Under the pieces are notes generated by a model. It ran no database searches. It was not told the DNA's origin and saw only the letters and a list, made by a program, of their open reading frames with translations. Below are positions 55,816 through 64,000 of a stretch of 64,000 nucleotides of DNA, piece by piece. The stretch's first letter is position 1; each line of letters starts with the position of its first letter. This DNA is from Pyrus communis (Eukaryota; Streptophyta; Magnoliopsida; Rosales; Rosaceae), in the NCBI RefSeq assembly GCF_963583255.1, contig NC_084813.1, positions 3,039,001 through 3,103,000 on the forward strand, in the 5' to 3' direction. The position numbers were made by a program, and so were the translations under genes.

Positions 55816-55827
55816 GCTCTGATACCA
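55816..55827 (-). other. copia-3 primer-binding site
   Basis: GCTCTGATACCA, the reverse complement of TGGTATCAGAGC, is the initiator methionine tRNA primer site of copia elements. It lies two bases inside the 5' LTR edge at 55830. Confidence 0.9.
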
Positions 55828-55829
55828 CA

Positions 55830-56252
55830 TGTAAAACTTTATTAGCCTATATAGATTAAAACACAATTAAGTAACTAACCTGAAGATGCCATGGACGAAA
55901 ACTTGGTGCGCAAAGAGTCTTCTACGTTGTACTGATCCTTAGCAATCAAACCGTATGGGGAGTTTGTGAATATTGCATTAACTCAGCAAACGCAAGGACC
56001 TTCACTTATATAGGCTTGTTAACCTAATAGGCTTAGCCCATCATTGAGACCTAATAGGCAACTAAATATATCTACATCTCCTTAACCAATCAGGATTAGG
56101 AACCCCTTTAGCAAGAATAACAATTTAATATTACATTCCTTTTTGCAACAGGTAAAGTCCAAGTTAATTTCCTAATCCTAACTTGATCCTCAAGTAACGT
56201 ACAATGATTGTGAGACCACAAAATCTTATGAGAACCGGATTTTACTCTAACA
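55830..56252 (-). repeat. 5' LTR of copia-3
   Basis: On the minus strand TGTTAGAGTAAAATCC ... AAAGTTTTACA, 423 bp. The inner edge is fixed by the primer-binding site. The outer edge is placed at the TGTTAGAG start and cannot be checked against a second LTR. Confidence 0.7.
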
Positions 56253-57632
56253 TTTACAAGGGACACTAGAGACATATCAGAATATTCGAAAACGAACACT
56301 ATACATTTAAGCTCGTGTCACTTTGAGAATTGTTTACGATAATATGGACTGTAGACTATAATTGTAAATCTCAATCTTCAAATGATTATAACCTTATGTA
56401 AAGTTCTTGTAACTTCCTGCCTAAATCATACATTATGCAGAAGACGCAATCTATAAGGATCAAACATTAGCTGCCATCGTTTTCTTGGAACCAATGAATT
56501 CTTACAGGGTGACAAACCGTTCAATTCATATTTCAAGTTCAAAATTTGCAGAGTACTTCCAATCCTCAAAAACACGATTTCATTAACTTCAGTACACTTT
56601 TTTTTATTTTTTATTTTTATTCTCAAGTCTTAGGGTTTCATCTTAAGATTGCTAAGAGTTTGATATTGGGGTGGGTTTATTGATAAACTTTAGTTGTATT
56701 GTTAATTTCATATTGTACTTAATGGTAATTATGCAATAAAGTAAAAAAGACAATTCATATTTAAAGTTTAAGTTAGGTGTAGAGATAGGTTATATGGGTT
56801 CGAATAAAATTTCCCTTCTTCTTATTAAATTTAACAGTATAGATAACGAGGTTATCATGCAACGGTTTCAAAATATGAAATTTCTTGAAAGACGATTATG
56901 ATTATTGAAAATATAAAATATTATAGATGTATGTGTTATTATGGTGTTTTGATTAGTAGTTTTGTAACTGTTATTCGTCATATCTTTTTGCATTTGTGAA
57001 GGGTCCTTCCTCACATGAAATCCTGGCTCTGTAACTGGTGGCTATGCAATTCAGGAAGCCATGCAAAAATGTGTGTGTGTGTGCGCGCGCATGTGTGCGC
57101 GTATTTATGTCCATATTTTTATATATTTATATATAGGGAGAGAGATTAGAAAAGATAAGAGTGGAAGAAATGCATGGTACCTAGGAGTGATCAAGGACCT
57201 TGCTCAAGTATGTGGAACTTAGCTATTACGGTAATGACGTGCATCTTCAATTTAGCTTTGGAATCCAGGTAGGGAAAATACAGCAGACTTTGCAAAAATT
57301 AATTTTATTAAATATCGTGAAATGTTTATATTATTATTATTGATCTTATTGGTTGATTCATATGATCTTATGCTAATTGAATAAATGCTTCTCTTATGTG
57401 TTTACTTGTTATTGGTTATGAAATTATTGCTGAAATGCTATTCGTTGAGAATATACTATGATACATGTGAAAGATGAAATGATATTATTTGTGCATCACT
57501 CATGTTGTGAGATGTGGTTGGAACTTCAGTGTTGAGATTGCAGTTCTAGAAATAAGGGTAGTTGGAAAGGATATTTTGTGTAGTTGAATCTATTCATTGT
57601 GAAACCAGTTCTAGGTGAGCCGGTGTGCACAT
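56253..57632. other. unassigned AT-rich intergenic DNA
   Basis: No gene. A GT/GC microsatellite lies at 57070-57101. No transposon ends were identified. Confidence 0.45.
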
Positions 57633-58644
57633 CAGGGCCGACCCTAACCCAGGGCAGTCAAGGCAACTGCATGAGGCCCCAAAAAATTGAGGGCACAAAT
57701 AAATTTAATTTTTATTATTATAATGTTATGTCCAGTAAGCGTTAAAAACATAAAAATGGATTGTTTGTCATAATTTGTTATTTGCAGCAGTGTTTCGCTG
57801 ATTTCTTGCTATGGAAACGAACACAGTTTCGAATCCCAAAACTGCTTCTTCTTTTTTTTTTTTTCTTTTTTTTTATATGCATTTATTTCATCTTTGGTTT
57901 AAATAAGTAGCTATATTTCTATATGTGCCTTTGACGAAAGTGGTTTTTACAAATTCATTTTCAATTAATTACCACCATTTGGCAAATAATAGTAATAATA
58001 GCCACCCAGATTCAGATCAAAATGAGGGCCTTTTTCTTTTTAGCAATGATGTTCTGTTTCAATATAATGCTAGTGTTTACTTTTCTTTCATATCCAAGAA
58101 AAAATGAGTTATATTTTTAAATAACATATATGCGGTATTTGGTTTTTCAATAATTTTTTTTATTCATTCATTGTTTATAACATTATATGTAAAAATTAGA
58201 GATAGAAAAATACGACAATTCTTATGAGGCCCCAAGGGACAGTAAATTAGAAAATTATCCCAATAACTATAAGTTTTGTACAAAAACATCTGTCATACTT
58301 TAATTGATTTTTGCTTGTGAAATATTTGTGCACCCTTATCTAATTACAAACTAAAGTGTAATGTTATGGCTTAGATGTGAAATCTATTTTTTTTTTTTCA
58401 CTTACAACTTATAAGTAACAGGTCTTAAATTTGAGTCTTTTAAATGACAAGTTGGATACCAAATTATGACTAACCCATCTTGTTGCTTAGCATAATCCCT
58501 CACATCCCACTACCATCTTATCAAAGAAAAGTTACATCGGCATGCACACTAAAACAATTTAATTTTTTTTTTCTTACGTGGAGTTATACTAAGGCACTTT
58601 TTTTGCTATTGCCCCGAACCTCAAAAATCTCAGGACCAATCCTG
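57633..58644. mobile_element. hAT-like element with 8-bp target duplication
   Basis: 1,012 bp from CAGGGCCGACCCT to AGGACCAATCCTG (complement CAGGATTGGTCCT, 9 of 13 matching), flanked by the exact 8-bp duplication GTGCACAT (57625-57632, 58645-58652), diagnostic of hAT transposases. No transposase inside. An A/T-rich interior includes a segment at 58395-58450 with TCACTTACAACTTATAAGTA and GGTCTTAAATTTGAGTC, like a decayed SINE. Confidence 0.85.
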
Positions 58645-58652
58645 GTGCACAT

Positions 58653-59785
58653 TAGAATAAGGTATCGGCGGGATAAATTGTCAATGTGGGTGATTTGGGC
58701 TGGAAATCAATGAAGTAGATAAGGTGACTATCAAAATAGGTATATGAACTTGGGATACCATATGGGGGTTAGTTTGCATAATAGAATATTCGAACCACCA
58801 CTGCAAATGGTAAAATAACGAGCAGGTCCGCGTGTTTTATTATATATATTAGCAGGTGTAGTCAAAAAGGTTGCGTTGCATTCATGCATTGTTATCAATA
58901 ATGATTTGTTGTTTGATTATTGATGATGCCATGACACTTAATTTAATATTGTCAATTTACTGTAGCAAGGTTATGTCCCTACTGAGCTGTAGAAGCTCAT
59001 CCCTCTATTGTTATGCAGATTTATGAACTAGACATCCAAAAGGATAAGCATGATGAGATCATATTAGATGTGAGAATAGAAAGTTATTCATCTATTTACT
59101 GTAAAATTGTAAAAAGTTCCTGATTTTTTTTTAAGAATCATGAGTTATTTTTATAAGAGGAATTCATTTTCCAGCCCAACCCATTTCAATTTTCCTTTAT
59201 TTATTGAGTTTTTAACTCACATTTCAGATACGGGTTTGAGTTTGTTATACCGACCCTGAGTTCGGGTGACATAATTGTTGTGATTTAATTTATTTGTGTG
59301 CGAAATATTTAGTTCCCAGGTGTTTGAAAATTAAGAAAGTACGTCTAGATCCGCTTAGGCGTCCGCCTAACTCGCCTAAGCTCCTGCCTAACCCCCCTAA
59401 ACCTGCCTAGCTTGTGACTTTCACTTAGACAGAAAATCAATAACTCTCATTTTGTATTTTTTTGAATAAAATGTAAGAGTTTTTTAAATACTTAGATAAA
59501 CACTCATTATATGCTTTTTCCTTATGTTTTTAATATGTTCTAATACTTGATAATCTCTAGTCAATTTATTTTGCAATGTACGTATCCAAATACAATTATG
59601 TGTTCCTTTAAGTATAGATGCTCGCTTATTTATACAATATATTAAATATACTTAATTCACTAGTCCACCTAGGCACCTGCCTAGCCGTTTAGGTGCTCGG
59701 CTCCAACTCGCCGCCTGACTAGTGCCTAACATTTTTAGTACCTTGGTTGTACATAGTTAATAGTGCTTAACTTTGTACGCTTTTG

Positions 59786-59816
<31 letters not shown>

Positions 59817-61786
59817 AAAAAAACTTAGTTTCCCGTCAAGAATTAGTTGAATTTCACAATGGATGCTAAAGCATGACTACGGTCCAATTGATTCTTGAAT
59901 TGTCCCATTCTTTTGACAGTTTGGGCATGCATAGTTATGTGTCGTAGTTTGTGGTTCATAGATTAGGTTTCAACCATGGGAAGTTCGTAACATTTTTCTC
60001 GTTCTTCAAGTGCTAGATAGGTATTTATAAAAACTGCAAGGAGATGTTGCTGGAACTTTCCCATGTCGATATCTAATCTGATAAAAGCCATAAATTACGT
60101 CACATAACTGTGCATTCCCAAATGGAATAGGGCCTTTGCAGGAGGCATAAGATGACAAAATCTTGTTGAAGTTGTTGTAAACATTGTATTTTTATTGTGG
60201 TTGCAGACATAATGGATGGGCAGTGGATATAGAATCTAAACAGATGTGCAGATGAATACTTGGATAGAATAAAAGAGTTTATCTTTGCACGACAAAATTT
60301 GTCTTTGTGCGACGAACTTCATCGCAAAAACTGTTAAATGTAGCAGTGTTGTGAGGTATCACGTTTTTGTAAAGTTTGATTTGACCACGCTCAGAGACAT
60401 GACAACTTTTGGTAGGCAACGAACAATATGAGTTTGAATCCTCTTTGTGAGGATCCTGGAAATTCGTGAATTGTGTTCGTTCATCATACATCATGGGGTC
60501 AGAAATCATTTTAAGTATTTTTATTTAAAAATAAACATAAATATTACTTGACAAAAACTAATCGCACGATGTACGATAAACAGACACGATATACGAATCT
60601 CCAAGATCCTCACCAAAAGGATCTAGAAAGGATCTTGTTGGGAACAATATACACTCTCTCTCATGATACTATGTGCTTAATTGCGATAACTAATACGATC
60701 TTTTGAAATTCACAAGCTTTTTAGTCAAATGGTTTGTTTAGTCAAATAATCCTAGGATTGTAACATCTCCACTTTAGACCTTGATAATGAAAATCTATAG
60801 AAGTAGTTCTTAATTTGTCCACCGTAAATCATTTTAGTTCTTCCATGAAAAATCTTTCAATATTCTCGTTAAATGGAGGTGTTGATTTGACAAAAAAAAT
60901 ACCCTTAAAAAGGTGGTCACATAGTAGTTCACATGATAATTTAATTAATAAAGATATTGATAGATTTTTCACAAATTTATTTCCATCAAATCTAGCTTCT
61001 TATAATTTTTACTATTTTATTGATGAGAGGTTACTAATATAGTTAGTAAATTCGTGTATTATACAAGTATTTACGTGTTTTAAAAAAATACGTCTGTTTT
61101 TGTACTCGTTTTAATGATTCGTTAAATTGCATGTTTTTTATAAGTCCAACGTAGAATACACGTTTTAAACATATATGTACATACTTTCATGTTTAATACA
61201 CGTAAAATTCACGAATCCAACAAGTATTTTTAAAATAAAATAATTAATTAATTTAAATAAATAAATAGATATTAAAATACAAAAAAAAAAAAGTGATTGA
61301 ATTTTTCAAATTAAAGTTTTAGCAAAGTTGTCGAATAACACATGCGTATTTTTCACATACTATACTTGTTTCATATTTTACGAACTATGGTTAGGGGTAA
61401 TAAGGCTATAAATATTCTTTGTTGCCAAAATTTTTTTAGCACCCCTATAGTAGAAGGTTTAACTTGATTATGTTAAATGAGTAAATATTTATTAGATTTT
61501 TAAGAAGGAAAGTCCGAAACCAAAAAAAAAAAAAAAACAAATAAATAAATAAAAGAAAAACATAAGAGAATTGTTATCATTAAGTAACTCTACAGAAAAG
61601 TAGTTGGCATAAACGTTCAAATAGAATAACATTGCAAAATGTGGAATGCACAAACTAAAGGCATCCCATGATAAGCAAACATAGTACAAGGGACACAAAG
61701 CAAATTACATTAAAAGATGCAAACTCAAGCCTTATATCATGTATACAAATTAAATAGGAGAAAATGAACTTAACTTTGCCCTCAAC
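58653..61786. other. unassigned intergenic DNA
   Basis: No gene is recognisable over 3.1 kb. 59335-59745 is rich in CGCCTA/CCTAGGC words at both ends, suggesting a decayed non-autonomous element without clear termini. 60270-60330 holds GTGCGACGAA/TTCATCGCAAA words. Poly(A) runs occur at 59790-59825, 61281-61291 and 61520-61535. The last about 50 bp before 61787 align with the 3' flank of SFBB gene 1 (shared ATAGGAGAAAATG and CTCAACTCA.TTGACTG). Confidence 0.45.
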
Positions 61787-62971
61787 TCACTTGACTGGAA
61801 CAATACTTTTTACATAAATAAGAGCTTGAGAATCTATAATCCTATTGATAATCGGAGGAATATGAAGATAGGTGAGATATCCAATACCAGAATTATAAGA
61901 GATAACTCTTCCATCAGTGTCAATCATAAGAAGCTCATCACATTTCCAAAGTGTCAATGGCTTCTCAATGCCTTTAAAGGGTCCAGCGACTAGGAGTTTT
62001 GTCCATGAACTCTTGATTCCATCATAGTCATCCATTACCCATATTTCACATAATTTAGAATCTTCACTTCGATCATAAAGAGAGCAAAAAGAAGCAATGG
62101 ATTCATTACACAGAAAAATATAATAAAACTCAAAACCGGATTCTCTCCTAGAAGGCAATTGTATTCTATGAAATCTCTCATCGCCTAAATCAAATGAAAG
62201 TATGAATTCCTCACCATCCCTTGTAAACCAATAACAAAATCCCTTCAAGTACACTGAACAAGAACAGGGATAAGTTTTACTTGATATATCAATCTTGCTC
62301 TCTTTCCAAGAGTTAGTAGCCATGGTGTATACCTCAGACGTGTGAGGCAGAGGAATACGATGATAATATGTTCGCTCATCATCTGAATACTCACAATTTT
62401 CTATAATTCGCACAACCTTGTAATCTTTAGCTTTGCAATCATAGCCAAATCCCAATCCTCCAAAATCGGTCTCCAATTCGAATTTTCCACCGAGAGGGGA
62501 AGGTAGGAGAAGGAATGAATCAGGAAGTTGCCTGAATTCCCTCGTTGCAGGATTGCATAAAAGAATATTTTTCCCTGATATTACACAGACAATTCCATTG
62601 CAATAACCATGAATCAGTACATGTTGATGGTCATCCCTTGGAAACGGTATATTTAGGTCCTCAACATCATAATAAAGGGTGCGTGCAACTCTATCATTAA
62701 AAAAATTAATCATGGACCATAAAACTTCATGTTTCCAACTCTTGTCCGGGAAAACGTGAACCTGAGAACGGTTGAGGAGGATACAAGTATAGGATGAGAA
62801 TTTGTTGTCCACAGCATTGCTAAGGTGTTTGGCCACAAAACTTGGACTGTTGATGAGAGTGCACCAAGACTTGCGTATGCATTTGAATCGCATCAGAGAC
62901 TTGGGTGGCAACTTGGACATGACTGCGACCAACCTATCTTCAGAAGTTTCAGTTTCACGCACCTTGGACAT
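61787..62971 (-). CDS. SFBB: S-locus F-box brothers protein, SFBB gene 2
   Basis: Intronless, 394 codons from MSKVRETETSED. F-box with LPPKSLMRFKCIRKSW (residues 21-36), then VEDLNIPFP (near 103-111), GYCNGIVCV, ILLCNPATREFRQLP and EIWVMDDYDG of the F-box-associated domain. Role as for gene 1: substrate adaptor of a pollen SCF ligase acting on non-self S-RNases. An ATG seven codons upstream (62992) is in frame, but the leader beyond it is in another frame because of an A-run length difference. Relative to gene 1 it has three single-residue gaps and about a quarter of residues changed, with clustering in residues about 88-102. No stops or frameshifts. Same strand and orientation as gene 1, about 37 kb away. 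Confidence 0.95.
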   Translation of the reverse strand: MSKVRETETSEDRLVAVMSKLPPKSLMRFKCIRKSWCTLINSPSFVAKHLSNAVDNKFSSYTCILLNRSQVHVFPDKSWKHEVLWSMINFFNDRVARTLYYDVEDLNIPFPRDDHQHVLIHGYCNGIVCVISGKNILLCNPATREFRQLPDSFLLLPSPLGGKFELETDFGGLGFGYDCKAKDYKVVRIIENCEYSDDERTYYHRIPLPHTSEVYTMATNSWKESKIDISSKTYPCSCSVYLKGFCYWFTRDGEEFILSFDLGDERFHRIQLPSRRESGFEFYYIFLCNESIASFCSLYDRSEDSKLCEIWVMDDYDGIKSSWTKLLVAGPFKGIEKPLTLWKCDELLMIDTDGRVISYNSGIGYLTYLHIPPIINRIIDSQALIYVKSIVPVK

Positions 62972-63486
62972 TTCGGCAGTTTTTTTTTCCACAGGAATTC
63001 TTCACATTTATAAATACACAGGAAATAACACCACCAGTTTGAGAGACAAACTAAATCAAACTCCAAGTCCCTAAGGCCTGATAGATTGACGTTCAATTAC
63101 TAAACTTATTAATTACCACATAAGATGCCAAAATCCAACAATACTAAATAAACTTGGAGTTCCATTACTGCAACATATATAGCTATCAAAGAAAATAGGG
63201 GTGATCCAGATTTGGCTTTTTTGAGTTTTCGAATGAAAACAAGGGCGAGCCAGTCAATTTCGAGTGTTATGGAGGATCATACGTTCAAATTTAACTATTT
63301 TTAAAAATTTTATTGATACCAAATTAACCATTCAAAATTTTCTTTTTAATTCTATATTAAATTAATGAAATAAAAAAAATTAATGAAGGGAACCTAGTTT
63401 TTCCATTTAGATATTGGTATTAGACAAATTTCCAATATTTTTCTTTCTCAAAAATCATTTTGAGACTAAATACACAAAAGCATTAT
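62972..63486 (-). promoter_or_regulatory. 5' flank of SFBB gene 2, shared with gene 1
   Basis: Aligns with 24727-25165 with indels; gene 2 carries extra sequence near 63140-63170 and 63225-63250. Contains the TATA-like site at 63176-63181. The similarity ends about 30 bp before the copia LTR at 63516. Confidence 0.75.
63176..63181 (-). promoter_or_regulatory. TATA-like box of SFBB gene 2
   Basis: TATATA in the context TTTGATAGCTATATATG, as in gene 1, 205 bp before the chosen ATG. Confidence 0.6.
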
Positions 63487-63515
63487 TAAATTATAAAAAT
63501 GAAAAATTCTGTTTA

Positions 63516-64000
63516 TGTTGTGACTTAAATTTAATGAGAGAAAGAGAAGCTACGACATAGAAAAGAGATGGAGAAAAGGCTTGAAGAATTTTGTATGTTA
63601 TTTCTCATGCCTTGTGTCTTTATTTATAGTAATAAGGAGGACAAAATAACTTTCTCTCCAAATAATACAAGTATAATAGGAAAGATTTGCTAGATCCCAA
63701 AGGATTCCTAATTGATCTCTACTTAGGATTTTGACAATCACATATGTGCTAATAATGTTCTCAACACTCCCTTTGAGTGTGTAGTACTCAAGTAGTTGAC
63801 ACATCAGATCTTCAAAAAAAAAAAATGGAATTAGTATTGTCTCGTAGGCTCAATGAGCGAATGCGAATCTCAAAAAAAATAAAAGAATGCATAGGTAATA
63901 AAACTCACAAAACCTTGTTATGGTAAAACGTAAGTAGAATGCTCACAAGGGTATGACCAAGTCAGGATCGGTGTGCCTTATTAAAACCTAGCCAGGTAGC
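63516..64000 (-). mobile_element. Ty1/copia 3' LTR and 3' internal end, running off the window
   Basis: On the minus strand the LTR begins TGTTGAGAACATTATTAG at 63766 and ends TTAAGTCACAACA at 63516 (251 bp). It is preceded by a polypurine tract CACTCAAAGGGAG. 63767-64000 is the noncoding 3' end of the element (AAACCTTGTTATGGTAAAAC, AAAACCTAGCCAGG) and the body lies beyond the window. The LTR sits about 545 bp upstream of the SFBB gene 2 start, with its transcription directed toward the gene. Confidence 0.7.

Larger units (their letters stand above)
49664..56252 (-). mobile_element. Ty1/copia retrotransposon copia-3, 3'-truncated
   Basis: Reading leftwards: 5' LTR 55830-56252, primer-binding site 55816-55827, leader (interrupted by the solo LTR 52615-55385), Gag from 52287, zinc knuckle and protease, integrase, and a linker, ending abruptly at the start of RT where the Cassandra variant joins at 49663/49664. 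RT, RNase H and 3' LTR are missing. The coding layout parallels copia-1, but the sequences are clearly diverged. Confidence 0.88.

Noticed and set aside
59335..59745. CCTAGGC-rich segment as a fold-back MITE
   Set aside because: The two sides share short words but do not pair over any length, and no duplication flanks them.
60815..61042. 75-codon plus-strand open frame
   Set aside because: No recognisable motif, AT-rich, no conservation elsewhere in the window.
1..64000. S-RNase gene or other cellular gene
   Set aside because: I looked for T2 RNase blocks and for multi-exon gene signals and saw none; the absence refers only to this window and to by-eye reading.

Overview
This is plant nuclear DNA, almost certainly from the apple/pear tribe (Maleae, Rosaceae) and from the self-incompatibility (S) locus. 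Two full-length, intronless F-box genes on the minus strand (23533-24726 and 61787-62971) carry the hallmark sequence of the SFBB (S-locus F-box brothers) pollen determinants: an N-terminal F-box with LPPKSLMRFKCIRKSW, then the conserved DLNIPFP, YCNGIVC, LCNPATREFRQLP and EIWVMDDYDG blocks. A third, 48-bp SFBB scrap lies at 894-941. SFBB proteins act as substrate adaptors of SCF ubiquitin ligases that recognise non-self S-RNases in the pollen tube. No S-RNase gene was seen here.

Everything else is transposable-element sequence or unassigned DNA. From left to right: an old SFBB fragment; minus-strand copia-1 (963-9166), broken by two solo LTRs (4292-6421 with a CACCC target duplication, and 6885-8384); a probable Helitron 3' terminus (9625-9699) inserted in the 5' LTR of plus-strand copia-2 (9700-15029); a cluster of fold-back MITEs and a 24-bp minisatellite (16441-18507); two gypsy-type LTRs in opposite orientation forming an inverted repeat (18636-21981), fused to a Cassandra TRIM (21982-22354); a tRNA-type SINE; SFBB gene 1; a 2.7-kb solo LTR in its upstream region; two Tat-like Ty3/gypsy remnants (29085-33166 and a second whose 3' LTR, 33694-39438, is split by a complete PIF/Harbinger transposon at 34156-38561 and a two-LTR Cassandra at 38702-39336); a MULE-like fold-back (40071-41755); a hAT-like element (42018-43249) that appears to carry the 3' end of a captured polyadenylated transcript; an Athila-like gypsy (44107-48131); a fold-back Cassandra variant (49222-49663) fused to minus-strand copia-3 (49664-56252), itself hit by another solo LTR (52615-55385); a hAT-like element (57633-58644); SFBB gene 2; and a copia LTR about 545 bp upstream of it.

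The two SFBB genes share their coding regions and also about 440-515 bp of 5' flank, including a TATA-like site in the same context, and a short 3' flank, so they are duplicate units of promoter plus gene. Transposon insertions begin almost exactly where this shared flank ends. Apart from the SFBBs I see no intact gene: all transposon coding regions examined contain frameshifts, nonsense codons, deletions or altered catalytic residues. The only functional system I can support is the S-locus pollen-recognition module, which is already known. The less usual material is in chimeric and fold-back transposons and in captured sequence. Identifications come from reading the sequence, without database searches.
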